From contig NZ_JADBED010000001.1 in the NCBI RefSeq assembly GCF_014873955.1, positions 62,001-126,000 on the forward strand: a stretch of DNA of 64,000 nt, given 5' to 3'. The translations under genes were made by a program, and so were the position numbers. The stretch is from Nesterenkonia lutea. Lineage in GTDB: Bacteria; Actinomycetota; Actinomycetes; Actinomycetales; Micrococcaceae. The notes below the pieces were generated by a model. The model saw only the letters and a program-made list of their open reading frames with translations. It did not search any database and had not been told where the DNA came from. The first letter of the stretch is position 1; each line of letters opens with the position of its first letter. Shown here piece after piece: positions 17,906 to 26,526 of the stretch.

Positions 17906-17973
17906 CGGGAGTGTCTTCATCCGAATGCTCAGGCTCCTGATAGCCGGGGGTCGCGAAAGGAGAGTGACTGAAC

Positions 17974-18762
17974 ATGGTCAATGACAACATCGACATCGAC
18001 ACACTCGAGAACGCAGACGTCTACGACGTCGACGGCGCCAAGGTCGGCTCAGTCGGGCAGGTCTACGTCAACGATCGGACACAGGAGCCGGAGTTCGTGA
18101 CCGTGAACATCGGCCTGTTCGGGACCAGAGAGACCTTCGTCCCCTTCCACGCGACGCAGTATTCTCCGGACGGACTCCGGGTGCCGTTCACCAAGGGCTA
18201 CATCAAGGACGCTCCCAACATCGACGTCGACGGACACCTCAGTACAGAGGAGGAACGGCGTCTCCTGGAGTACTACAGCGTTGACCACGGTGCAGGTGCC
18301 GGAACCCGTGGCACCCGCACCGAGTCCGATGCGGGGGAGACCCCTGGCACCCGCGCAGGCGCCGGTGCGGGGGAGACCGAACGCATGGTCGCCCACGAGG
18401 AGCGGCTCAACGTCGGCACCGAGCAGCGGGAGAAGGGCGAAGTGCACCTGCGCAAGCGGGTCCGCACCGAACATCAGAACGTTGAAGTGCCCGTTCAGCG
18501 CGAGGAGCTCGTGGTCGAACGGGAAGAGGTCGATCAGAACAATCCCGGCGCGGCCTCTGCCGGCACGATCAATGACGTCGGCGAGGACGAGGAGACTGTG
18601 ACACTGCGGGAGGAGCGCCCGGTGGTCGAGAAGGAGACCGTGGCCACCGAGAAGGTCAATGTGGGCAAGCGAACTGTGCAGGACACGGAGACCGTCTCCG
18701 GCGACGTCCGCAAGGAGGAGATCGACGTCGAAGGTGACGGTCCGTCCGGCGCGAATCGCTGA
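17974..18762 (+). CDS. PRC-barrel and DUF2382 (YsnF/AvaK) stress protein
   Basis: 262-residue cytoplasmic protein. Residues about 8-90 form a PRC-barrel domain (ENADVYDVDGAKVGSVGQVY). A Gly/Thr/Glu linker follows, and from about 135 the DUF2382 domain with its alternating charged pattern (EERLNVGTEQREKGEVHLRK, EREEV, EKETVATEKVNVGKRTV). B. subtilis YsnF, a sigma-B general stress protein, has this C-terminal domain. GGAGAG lies shortly before the ATG. It opens the accessory block that separates menE from menB. Confidence 0.88.
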   Translation: MVNDNIDIDTLENADVYDVDGAKVGSVGQVYVNDRTQEPEFVTVNIGLFGTRETFVPFHATQYSPDGLRVPFTKGYIKDAPNIDVDGHLSTEEERRLLEYYSVDHGAGAGTRGTRTESDAGETPGTRAGAGAGETERMVAHEERLNVGTEQREKGEVHLRKRVRTEHQNVEVPVQREELVVEREEVDQNNPGAASAGTINDVGEDEETVTLREERPVVEKETVATEKVNVGKRTVQDTETVSGDVRKEEIDVEGDGPSGANR

Positions 18763-18818
18763 CCGATGTCGATGACAGATGTCGCTGACAGACGGCGCTC
18801 ACTGTTGCGTCATCCCTG

Positions 18819-18858
18819 CTGAGGGGTCGGATCCGCGAGAGCAGACCCGGCCCCTCAG
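18819..18858 (+). terminator. hairpin downstream of the PRC-barrel gene
   Basis: CTGAGGGGTCGG pairs with CCGGCCCCTCAG (one T-G pair) around a 16-base loop, 57 bases past the stop. There is no T-run. Confidence 0.5.
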
Positions 18859-18864
18859 TCGTGC

Positions 18865-18957
18865 CGGATCCTGGCCGAGGACATCACCGACAGCGGGTTC
18901 AACCGGCTGCTCACCGATGAGGACCCTGACGCGAAGATCGTGGTTTCGATGAGCTGA
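18865..18957 (+). pseudogene. possible gene-end remnant
   Basis: A 30-codon open stretch reading RILAEDITDSGFNRLLTDED and a few more residues before TGA looks like real protein but has no start or ribosome site and begins right after the hairpin. I do not recognise its parent. It may be the 3' scar of a deleted gene. Confidence 0.25.
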
Positions 18958-18983
18958 TCTCGCAGGCGATCACGCCGTTGCGC

Positions 18984-19769
18984 TCAGTCGGAGGGACGGG
19001 ACTCTCGGGCCTGTACGGTGTGGGTCAGCGTCATCAGCAGCACCCCGCCGACGAGGTTGCCGGCGGTCGCCAGCGCGATGTTGGTCCCCACGTCGCCGTA
19101 GTCGATCGCGCCGCCGAGCCAGATCCCGAACAGCAGGTGCACCGCGGAGACGACCACGTGGTCGAATGGGCCCAGCGCGAGGAAGAAGCCCACCATGTAG
19201 GCCAAGGTGATTCGGCTGCCGGCGGTGTCGACAGCGCGCAACAGGTACGAGAGCAGGGTCAGCAACGTCCCCGCCGCCAAGGCCCGAGCGAAGGTCGCCC
19301 ATCCGCTCTTGGCCGTGATGTCCTCGGCCACGCCGGCCAGGGCATCGTGCGCCCCGGAGGGCAGAGCTCCGTCGATGGTGAAGATGGAGGCCATGACCGC
19401 TCCGCCGACCAGGTTCAGCAGCAGGACGATCAGCCACAGTCGCCCCAATCTCCACCACACCGACGATTCCCGCCGTTCAATGGCAGTGGCGACCGGGTCG
19501 AAGAAGTTCTCGGAGAACAGCTCCGACCGTCCGATCACGAGGAAGACCAGCCCCGTGCCGAAGGCCAGCGCTCCAGCGAGCTTGCCCGGCCCGGCGCCGA
19601 ATACCGGCGCGATCAGCTCCTCGGCCATGGCCAGCGCCACGATGCCGAAGACTATGGTGACGCCAGCGATGAATCCGGTCGACACCTGTTCGAGCGGGCG
19701 CATGAACAACCGGCGTTCGCCCTCGCTCTCGGCGCGCTTGTAGATCTCCGCGGGCGTCGGTGCTGTCAT
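18984..19769 (-). CDS. formate/nitrite transporter (FNT) family channel
   Basis: 261-residue membrane protein with six hydrophobic segments. FNT-type stretches include GRSELFSENFFDPV in the first half and YMVGFFLALGPFDHVVVS in the second. FNT proteins conduct formate, nitrite, hydrosulfide or lactate; this one resembles the YfdC-like branch and its substrate is unknown. The block also contains a nitrate-reductase-like Mo enzyme and an HPP protein, so a nitrogen-oxyanion link is possible but not shown. A truncated relative of its 3' end occurs at 32850-32952. Confidence 0.82.
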   Translation of the reverse strand: MTAPTPAEIYKRAESEGERRLFMRPLEQVSTGFIAGVTIVFGIVALAMAEELIAPVFGAGPGKLAGALAFGTGLVFLVIGRSELFSENFFDPVATAIERRESSVWWRLGRLWLIVLLLNLVGGAVMASIFTIDGALPSGAHDALAGVAEDITAKSGWATFARALAAGTLLTLLSYLLRAVDTAGSRITLAYMVGFFLALGPFDHVVVSAVHLLFGIWLGGAIDYGDVGTNIALATAGNLVGGVLLMTLTHTVQARESRPSD

Positions 19770-19899
19770 GGACCACGTCTATCGCACTGGATTCCGATCT
19801 ACAAGACCAGCAGCGCTTCAGCCCGGGGCCACAGAGCAACCGCCAGGGTGGCGGCTGACTCACGTGGACCAGCTCGTCCTGGCCGGTCCTGAAGCCGGT

Positions 19900-21981
19900 T
19901 CAGACGAGGTCCCGGGGGATGCTTCGTTCCCAGTTCTGTGAGTACACCCGAGGGCTTCCCTGCTGCTCGTCGAGCTCGTAGGCGTCGAGCTGGGCGTTGA
20001 TGAGGAAATCCTCCCGAGTGGAGGTCAGAACTGTGCGGGTCACGACCTCCACGCGCCAGTCATCCCCGTTCTCCAGCCTGCGCACTGTCCGGGTCTCTCC
20101 GCGCACAGAGTTCACGTCGTTCCAGCGGAAGCTGTACCACTCCCGGGTGTCGCGGTGGATCACGGTGCCGGTGTCTTCGATCCTGAATGATCCCTGATCA
20201 TTGACGATCTCCAGAGTGGAGACGTCGGTCGCGAGGTCTCTGGTGACCTGCCAAGACTGTGTTCCGGGGGAGAGCGTAGTGATCTCTTCATCAGGAGTTG
20301 CTTCTGGTGGGCCGAGGGGCCGGAGAGACCCGTCCTCGGTACGAGGTTCACGCACCGGCAGGTAGAGTGCGCTGCCACCTGTTCTCAGCGTCACTGTTGC
20401 GGCTTCTGGTGCGGGCCAGATGAGCGGCCAGTATGAGGTGGAGATGGAGATGCGCAGTCGATGCCCGGCGGGAAAGGACTGGCCGATGCCGTTGAGCTGA
20501 ACCTCGACCGGGTAGGTCTCTCCGGGTTCCAGCGGTGTTGGGTGCTCGCTGTCCTCCCGGTGGGTCAGGTTCAGCACCCCGTAGGTCACGCGGGTGGCCT
20601 CGCCATTGACGGCGACGTCGGAGAGGCGCACTGCGAGCTGGGCCACGGGGCGGTCAGCGGACACCTCCAGAGCCACGCGGGGGAGACCGAGGATCTCCAG
20701 CGGCTCCTCCAGTGGGCTGGTCTCGAAGACCAGCGCCCCGCCGTCCTCCTCACGCTGATCGTAGGGCAGGTCCGGGACCGCCGAGTAGGAGGCCCACTTC
20801 CCCGCGAACATTCCAACGCTCAGCGGAGATTGGATGCTCAGGTCTTTGTCGGTCGATTCCCCAGAGTCCGCTGCGGACTCTGCCGCAGACTGATCGGGCT
20901 CCGCAGTCGGCACCAGGTGATGGGCGGTGAATCGGTACTCGCGGTCTTCGACCCCTGGAGCGGGCCAGTCCGATTCAGCGACCCAGCGCCCCGGGCGTTC
21001 TGCGTAGGAGGCGCTGGGCGGGATGCTGTCCTGCATCCACGCCCGCAGCATCGGTTCCTCCTCGATGCCGGTGTCGACCCCTTTGAGCCAGTGATCCCAC
21101 CAGCGCACCATCTCCTGGAGAAATCCGATGGCTGGTCCGGGCACGCCGAGGTGAGGGTACCGGTGGCCCCACGGACCGATCAGGCCCTTGCGCGGGACGT
21201 CCAGGTTCTCCAGCAGGCGGAATATCGCATTGGTGTAACCGTCCGCCCAACCACCCACCGCCATCACCGGGCACATCACCTGCGTGTAGTCCTCGCAGAC
21301 AGAAGCTGGTTTCCAGTAGTCGTCACGGCGCTGATGCTGCAGCCAGTTGTCCAACCAGAGCCCGCTGCCTTCGAGCCGTTCGTGCCACATCTCGCGCCAG
21401 CGGTCTCCCACGACTGCGGGATCGGGGGGCATGCTGTTGAAGGCGAACATGACCGTGGCTTCGGAGAGGTTGTCACCGAGCAGCGCGCCCCCCATGTAGT
21501 GCATATTGTCCACGTACAGGTCATCGGTCGCGGAGGCGCTGATCACGGCCTTCAGGGCGGGAGGCCCGAAGGCCGCCATCTGGAGGCTGTTGAAGCCGCC
21601 CCAGGAGATGCCCATCATTCCTACATTGCCGTCGCACCAGGGCTGATCGGCGAGCCAGTCGATCACATCGGCAGCGTCCTCATGTTCCTGGGGCCTGTAT
21701 TCGTCCACCATCACGCCGTCGGAGTCGCCGCTGCCGCGGAGGTCCACGCGGATGCAGGCGTAGCCATGCCCTGCGACGTAGGGGTGCAGGTTGGCGTCTC
21801 GGCCGCGAGTGGCGTCGCGCTTCCGGTAGGGGATGTACTCCAAGACCGCTGGCACCGGGTTTTCCGCGGCGTCCTGCGGCATCCACATCCGCGCGGCGAC
21901 GCGGTGGCCGTCTCGCAGCGGGATGAACACGTTCTCCATAGTCTCCACGGCGCGGGGCAGCTCTTGCATGACGCTCCTCAC
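19900..21981 (-). CDS. CocE/NonD family (X-Pro dipeptidyl-peptidase S15-like) hydrolase
   Basis: 693-residue serine hydrolase. The N-terminal alpha/beta-hydrolase core has the nucleophile elbow GISWGG near residue 125, an early IPLRDGHRVAARMWMP strand and a WDHWLKG cap segment. A C-terminal jelly-roll X-Pro-type domain follows (SFPAGHRLRISISTSYWP), plus about 110 further residues. No signal peptide is seen, so it is probably cytoplasmic. Known relatives hydrolyse cocaine, glutaryl-7-ACA, alpha-amino esters or X-Pro peptides. It overlaps the upstream ATP-grasp gene by 4 bases (ATGA), implying a joint pathway. Confidence 0.85.
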   Translation of the reverse strand: MRSVMQELPRAVETMENVFIPLRDGHRVAARMWMPQDAAENPVPAVLEYIPYRKRDATRGRDANLHPYVAGHGYACIRVDLRGSGDSDGVMVDEYRPQEHEDAADVIDWLADQPWCDGNVGMMGISWGGFNSLQMAAFGPPALKAVISASATDDLYVDNMHYMGGALLGDNLSEATVMFAFNSMPPDPAVVGDRWREMWHERLEGSGLWLDNWLQHQRRDDYWKPASVCEDYTQVMCPVMAVGGWADGYTNAIFRLLENLDVPRKGLIGPWGHRYPHLGVPGPAIGFLQEMVRWWDHWLKGVDTGIEEEPMLRAWMQDSIPPSASYAERPGRWVAESDWPAPGVEDREYRFTAHHLVPTAEPDQSAAESAADSGESTDKDLSIQSPLSVGMFAGKWASYSAVPDLPYDQREEDGGALVFETSPLEEPLEILGLPRVALEVSADRPVAQLAVRLSDVAVNGEATRVTYGVLNLTHREDSEHPTPLEPGETYPVEVQLNGIGQSFPAGHRLRISISTSYWPLIWPAPEAATVTLRTGGSALYLPVREPRTEDGSLRPLGPPEATPDEEITTLSPGTQSWQVTRDLATDVSTLEIVNDQGSFRIEDTGTVIHRDTREWYSFRWNDVNSVRGETRTVRRLENGDDWRVEVVTRTVLTSTREDFLINAQLDAYELDEQQGSPRVYSQNWERSIPRDLV

Positions 21982-23288
21982 TCACCTTCCACAGGGTCGA
22001 ACTCGAAGGTCAGGATCTCCAGTGCCCGCCGGTACTTGTCCGCGAGCTCGTCACGATCCTCAGCTCCCAGGTAGAGATCACCGATCTTGTATCGGTAGCT
22101 GTCCTGGTGGGGAAGCTTCGAGAGGCGGTCTCCGGGTTTCACATCGATGCTCACCAGTGTTCCTGGGATCGCGTGCTCCACTTCGGCGATCTCCTGGGCA
22201 TCTGGAACCCGACGGACGATGCCGTCGGTGTCGTGGGTGATGTGCCACTGCGTAGCCACGGTGAACGGGCCTTGGCCCGAGGGCATGTGTGGCGTTTCGC
22301 CGAGGGCGACGTCGATGGCGACTTCGTGGTTGGAGGTCCCGTCAACCTTGAGGAACAGGTCGGTGTGGGACTGCGAGATCCTGGTGTTGACTTCGATCAG
22401 CCGCAGCCGATCCGTCTTCTCGTCCCACATGTACTCGACGTTGAAGGCTCCGTCGTCAAAGCCGATGTGGTGCAGGAACCGCTCGGCCGCCTCGGTCATC
22501 CGCTGCTGAACTTCTGGCGGGACCGTCGAGGCGGGGTAGTCCAATCGCTCCAGGCTGCGGCCGGTGGGGTCCTTCAACATGTCGACGACTCCGTGGACGC
22601 TGAACTGACCGCGGGCCACGACGCCTTCGGGTGCTGCCTGGATGCCGGTGATGATCTCCTCGGCGAGACAGGTGTTCCCGCCAGCTTCACGGAGTTCCTC
22701 CGGCACCTCGACCTTGTCGAGCACCTGGTTGAAAGCATCCCCGATGTCGGTGATCTCGTTCCGGATCTCTCTGACCGCGTTGTGGAAGTCCTCCTCATTG
22801 CGCACCTCGAAGCCGAGGTTCGAGGAGTGGGCCTTCACGGGTTTGACCCAGAAGGGGAAGTCCAGTTCGATGCTGCGCAGCGCCTCATCATCGAAGGGGT
22901 CAAAGGCGGCGAAGCCGGGGACCACCTCCGGGACTGCCTCCTGCTGCATCAACCGGCTCCAATATTTGTGCTCGCACTTGAGCATGCTGGTCAGTGAGGG
23001 AGCGGGTATGTCCCGTTCTCTAGCGAGGATCGGTGCGAGCATGGAGCTGGGGAAGTCCCAGTGACACACGATGGCGTCCACCGAGCCTTCGAAATCGTCG
23101 AGTTCAGCGCGGGCGCGGTCCAGCAGCTCGTCGAAATCGTGCCTCGTGTTCTGGATCAATGTCTCGTAGTCAAGCAGGGGATGGAACGTGAACTGTTCCG
23201 CGCCCCTCATGTTCTCGAGTTCCTCACGGTGTGGATCGGTCAGGGCAAGTACAAACACATTGCGGGTTCCAGGGTGTGTCTCTGTCAT
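21978..23288 (-). CDS. ATP-grasp domain ligase of unknown substrate
   Basis: 436-residue soluble protein with an ATP-grasp fold. FPFWVKPVKAHSSNLGFEV provides the nucleotide-binding Lys, CLAEEIITGIQ follows, and the metal-binding Glu/Asn pair is in LRLIEVNTRISQSH. ATP-grasp enzymes couple a carboxylate to an amine or thiol through an acyl phosphate. The N-terminal ~120 residues have a pre-ATP-grasp-like stretch ending in IVCHWDFPSSMLAP. The substrate is unknown. It is the first gene of a two-gene unit with the CocE-type hydrolase; its ATG at 23288 lies about 107 bases from the IS110 left end. Confidence 0.85.
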   Translation of the reverse strand: MTETHPGTRNVFVLALTDPHREELENMRGAEQFTFHPLLDYETLIQNTRHDFDELLDRARAELDDFEGSVDAIVCHWDFPSSMLAPILARERDIPAPSLTSMLKCEHKYWSRLMQQEAVPEVVPGFAAFDPFDDEALRSIELDFPFWVKPVKAHSSNLGFEVRNEEDFHNAVREIRNEITDIGDAFNQVLDKVEVPEELREAGGNTCLAEEIITGIQAAPEGVVARGQFSVHGVVDMLKDPTGRSLERLDYPASTVPPEVQQRMTEAAERFLHHIGFDDGAFNVEYMWDEKTDRLRLIEVNTRISQSHTDLFLKVDGTSNHEVAIDVALGETPHMPSGQGPFTVATQWHITHDTDGIVRRVPDAQEIAEVEHAIPGTLVSIDVKPGDRLSKLPHQDSYRYKIGDLYLGAEDRDELADKYRRALEILTFEFDPVEGE

Positions 23289-23412
23289 GACGCCACGCTA
23301 ACAATGGGGCCTCGAGCGCTGACTCAACAAAACCTGGGCACAACCTGCACAAGATTTCCGGTCCTGGGGAACCTGGTCTGCCGCTTACAGGGGGGTGCCT
23401 CTATGGTTTTCG

Positions 23413-24638
23413 TCAAGCGGCCAGAGAATGCTCTGATGCGGTTGGTGCGGCGGGGTCTTGGTAGAGGGTCCCGTCTCGCAGCATCGCGTAGAGGGTGTCC
23501 AGCCGGCGCCGGGCCAGCGCGATGATGGCCTGCTTGTGCCGCTTTCCCTCGGCGATCTTCCGGTCGTAGTACGCCCTCGAGGGCGGGTGCTGCAGGGCTG
23601 CGAACGCTGGGTTATACAGGCTCGATTTCAGTCGCTTGTTGCCGCCGCGGTTGGCGAACTCTCCACGGATGGAAGTCCCGGAACGCCTGGTCGTGGGCGC
23701 AATGCCGGCGTAAGAGGCCAGGTGGCCTGCGGTTTTGAAGTCTTTGCCCACCACTTCGGTGAGGATTCTGGCTGCGGTCCTGACTCCGATTCCGGGCATC
23801 GAAGTCAGGACCGGTGAAGAGGGTGGGCCTCCACGAGAGCCTCGACCTGGGCCAGAACTCCGGCCCGCTGCCGGGTGAGGTCTTGGAGCTGTTGGGCGAG
23901 GATCGGCACGATCGTCGCTGCCGCTTCGGTGCCGGCGACCACCACGGTCTGGGCATCCAGAGCAGAGAAGATATCCTCGGTGACTCGCTCGGCCAATCGT
24001 GGGTTGTGCTTCTTGATCCGGTTGCGCACATGCCCCCGACCGGCGGTCTTCAATCGTTGCGGGGTCGGCCAGGTGACCAGGGCGTCGAGGACCCCGATCT
24101 GGTGCAGATGCGGGCCTACTGCTCGTTCCAGGGCTGGGTGGATCTGGGTGAGCAGTCCACGCAGCCGGTTCCTGGTCGCGGTCATCTGGCCCAGCAGGTC
24201 ATCATCGAAACCGGCCAGCACGGCGAGTTCGGCGACCTGTTCATCAGAGACTGCGATCGAGCGCAATGCCGCGGGCATCGTGCGGGCGGTCTCGGCGATG
24301 ATGAACGCGTCCCGGGCATCAGTCTTGGCTGATCCGGCGTGCAGATCTGCCATCCGGCGCATCGTGAGCCCGGGCAGATAGGCGACCTCGATCGCGTCGG
24401 TGGCCTGGGCGACTGCCACGGGCAGGGCCCCGATGGTGGCTGGTTGATCCACCACGACCAGCGCTGGGCCATGATCACTGGTCAGGGCGGTGAAGAGTTC
24501 CCTGAGTCGGGTCTCGTCGTTGGGCAGGGGCTTGTCGTAGACCTTCTCCCCGGTGTGGGTGAGGGCGGTGGCGTGGTGTTCTGACTTGCCCACGTCGAGT
24601 CCGATGAATAGCGCGAAGTCCTGATGTTCCCAGGCCAC
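23413..24638 (-). pseudogene. IS110-family transposase, interrupted by a frameshift
   Basis: The N-terminal DEDD (RuvC-like) part is encoded from 24638: LFIGLDVGKSEHHATAL with the first Asp, then KTDARDAFIIAE with further acidic residues. It stops at a TGA at 23805-23807. The C-terminal Transposase_20 part (LTSMPGIGVRTAARILTEVV, then TTRRSGTSIRGE and the Ser-containing LKSSLYNPAF) continues to 23413 in another frame. Joining after HPLH near 23814 needs a -1 shift, that is one missing base. Together they would be about 408 residues, full length for the family. Probably inactive unless frameshifting rescues it. Confidence 0.8.
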
Positions 24639-24818
24639 GAGCTTCTCCCGTCATGTCTTCGAAGCTGGTCACCGCTGCGGGCAGGGCGCCTGCGGCAGTC
24701 AGTCATCCAGTCCGAACCCAGAACCGTCCTGGGCCGTCGGTGGGCGGGTCATGCTCGGCATCCACGTTAGAAAACCAGCCCTCCACGGCCTCTCGGCGCT
24801 GGGGCGTCGTGCCTCTAT
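24639..24818 (-). ncRNA. candidate bridge RNA region of the IS110 element
   Basis: About 180 non-coding bases upstream of the transposase, inside the inferred element end. In characterised IS110 elements such as IS621 this segment encodes the bridge RNA that pairs with donor and target DNA. On the minus strand it has hairpin potential, for example the near-palindrome GCAGGCGCCCTGC. I could not fold it or identify the guide loops by eye. Confidence 0.35.
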
Positions 24819-24968
24819 CAGCGATCCATGCTCCGCCGCGACCAGTCCCTGGGTGACAACACCCCCCGGATCATGGGGTGACTGGGGGCAAACGATCATG
24901 CCCAGAGACCGGACCGGTCAACACCACTTATCCTGCCGGAGAAACGGTGTCCTTAGAAGCTAACGGGG

Positions 24969-24998
24969 TTGCATACGACCGAGAAGGCCTCCTACCGT
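24969..24998 (+). promoter_or_regulatory. promoter of the first KGG gene
   Basis: TTGCAT, 18 bases, TACCGT. The second KGG gene has TTGTGT, 18 bases, TAGCGT in the same context (GGTTG ... CTCCTASCGTG). The leader to the ATG is about 55-60 bases. Confidence 0.5.
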
Positions 24999-25059
24999 GA
25001 GTTGTGGAGGCCATGCCTCCAGCGACTCTCATATGAAATCCGCATGTTAGGAGATTGTC

Positions 25060-25248
25060 ATGGCTGATCAGAACAACGCAGGACAGTTCGGCAACCGCAA
25101 TGACACCGAACAGCAGGCAAGCAAGGGTGGTCAGGAGAGCACCGGAAGCTTCGATGAGAAGAACTCTGCGGACCCCAGCAAGGAAGGCCAGAAGGGCGCC
25201 CAGGCCCAGTCCACTGAGGACAAGGCCAAGGGCGGCCGCAACAGCTAG
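25060..25248 (+). CDS. KGG-motif stress protein, one repeat unit
   Basis: 62-residue hydrophilic protein, rich in Gln, Gly, Ser, Lys and Asn, without hydrophobic core. It holds one KGGQESTGSF unit and ends in KAKGGRNS. The KGG motif occurs in GsiB of B. subtilis and con-10-type proteins, which are made under general stress, starvation or desiccation. Ribosome site TAGGAGAT, start ATG at 25060. It is a paralogue of the 108-residue protein at 31001, with near-identical ends but one unit instead of three. Confidence 0.88.
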   Translation: MADQNNAGQFGNRNDTEQQASKGGQESTGSFDEKNSADPSKEGQKGAQAQSTEDKAKGGRNS

Positions 25249-25298
25249 AACTTGAGCGCACCCGCCGTCCCGGGTCCTGGCTCAAGGACCCGCACGGA

Positions 25299-25337
25299 AA
25301 GTCTGGCGAAGAGAGTACGTCTCTCTTCGCCAGACTT
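25299..25337. terminator. strong hairpin after the first KGG gene
   Basis: Perfect 17-base inverted repeat (AAGTCTGGCGAAGAGAG and its complement) with a 5-base loop. It is followed by GGTTAAG, a motif that also follows the hairpin of the second KGG gene. No T-run, as usual in high-GC genomes. Confidence 0.75.
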
Positions 25338-25424
25338 GGTTAAGAGCGAGGGCTGTGCCGGCTCGGTGTTCCCGGTCAGGCACGGCGAAGAGTCAGTTTC
25401 CCGCCGAGGGGTCCTGCCGGCGAT

Positions 25425-26306
25425 TCAATCTCTGGGGTCCGTCCCGACGCGTTCCAACAGCCGCAAGATCGCCTCGATCACCGGGACCGGCGTATCGGCG
25501 GGAACGAAGTGGTGCGCGTCGACCCACGTCAGATGCGCCGAGGGAATCGCGTCCAGGAGCCTTTCGCCGTACTTCGGCTTCATTTCGGAGTCCTGACGTC
25601 CCCACACCACCTCGACGGGCATCGACAAGCGCGGCAGAAACGGGGTGATGGCCTGGGTCAGGCCCGGGTTCAGGGCGCGCAGGTGACGGGTCAGAAGTGC
25701 GGATGCCCCAGGTCGGCCCCAGGGAGCGGTGAACCACGGCGCGTAGAGAGCAGCTCGATCCTTGTGCACGAAGAGGCTGCGCAGCACCCGGTCCAGACCG
25801 GCGGTGAGCAGCGGTGCAGGCATGGCCCCGACCAGCGGCCACAGGGCCTTCATCACGGCAAATACTGGAACCGGCCATCCGTCGAAGGTCACGCCGTCCA
25901 CGATGCCGATCCCGCGTATGCGGTCCCCGCTCGTGGTGGCCAACAGCTGCGCGACGCCGCCGCCGAGGTCGTGCCCCACCACGACAGCCTCATCGATGCC
26001 GAGCACGTCGAGCAGGCCGAGCACATATGACGCTTGTGCGGCTATGTCCACGCGCCGCCCCTGGGGTGGGTCGGACCAGCCGTAGCCGAGCATGTCGACC
26101 GCCATGATCTGGGCCCGATCGTGCAGTCCGAGCACGACGTCGTGCCAGAGCAGATGGTTGGTGGGTATGCCGTGCACCAACACCACGACAGGGCCCCGTT
26201 CCCCGGCGCGCCACACATTCAGCCTCCGCCCAGCGACCTCGATGCGTTCGGTCGTCCCCACCGGCACTGGTGGTGCCGCTGCTGAATTCTTCTGATCTCC
26301 GCGCAT
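25425..26306 (-). CDS. alpha/beta hydrolase, epoxide hydrolase/haloalkane dehalogenase-like
   Basis: 293-residue alpha/beta-fold hydrolase. The oxyanion stretch HGIPTNHLLW, the nucleophile elbow VVGHDLGGGVAQ with Asp (not Ser) as nucleophile, and the late catalytic His in VDAHHFVPAD place it with epoxide hydrolases and haloalkane dehalogenases. The substrate is unknown. No signal peptide. GAGAGGG lies before the ATG at 26306. It is convergent with the KGG gene and follows the phospholipase-D-like gene after a 220-base gap. Confidence 0.82.
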   Translation of the reverse strand: MRGDQKNSAAAPPVPVGTTERIEVAGRRLNVWRAGERGPVVVLVHGIPTNHLLWHDVVLGLHDRAQIMAVDMLGYGWSDPPQGRRVDIAAQASYVLGLLDVLGIDEAVVVGHDLGGGVAQLLATTSGDRIRGIGIVDGVTFDGWPVPVFAVMKALWPLVGAMPAPLLTAGLDRVLRSLFVHKDRAALYAPWFTAPWGRPGASALLTRHLRALNPGLTQAITPFLPRLSMPVEVVWGRQDSEMKPKYGERLLDAIPSAHLTWVDAHHFVPADTPVPVIEAILRLLERVGTDPRD

Positions 26307-26526
26307 GACAGGTGCCCTCTCGCCCCGGTCTCAGTCAGTCCTGGCTCGGTTCGCGAGATGTGAGCAGACTGCCTCGTGGTGCGAACGGCCAGAACCGGTT
26401 GGCGACGAGTGTATCGAGCGACGCATTCCGGCGGACACCCTCAGTGAGCAGATCGCCAGGTCAACTGCGACTTCCGCCGGGCTGGAGCCGAAGCCCGTGT
26501 ACCCCAGAGTGTGGCAGTCGTGGGGG
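26307..26526. other. 220-base intergenic stretch
   Basis: Lies between two minus-strand genes. I see no coding frame with a start and ribosome site, no clear hairpin and no repeat. Confidence 0.5.

Larger units (their letters stand above)
23395..24818 (-). mobile_element. IS110-family insertion sequence (frameshifted)
   Basis: The element is bounded, by my reading, by a 10-base direct repeat GTGCCTCTAT at 23395-23404 and 24809-24818. This gives about 1.42 kb, usual for IS110. IS110 elements lack terminal inverted repeats and carry short shared core sequences at their ends, which fits. The transposase runs on the minus strand with a ~180-base non-coding 5' end at 24639-24818. The ends are inferred and could be a few bases off. 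Confidence 0.6.

Noticed and set aside
18763-18800. Short direct repeat ATGTCGATGACAG / ATGTCGCTGACAG after the PRC-barrel gene
   Set aside because: Only two imperfect copies of 13 bases; no functional pattern.
20461-22074. 537-residue plus-strand frame
   Set aside because: Antisense shadow of the CocE-type hydrolase; no domain and no ribosome site.
23799-23820. Programmed -1 frameshifting in the IS110 transposase
   Set aside because: No convincing slippery sequence or downstream structure was seen, and IS110 transposases are normally single frames; a base loss is simpler.
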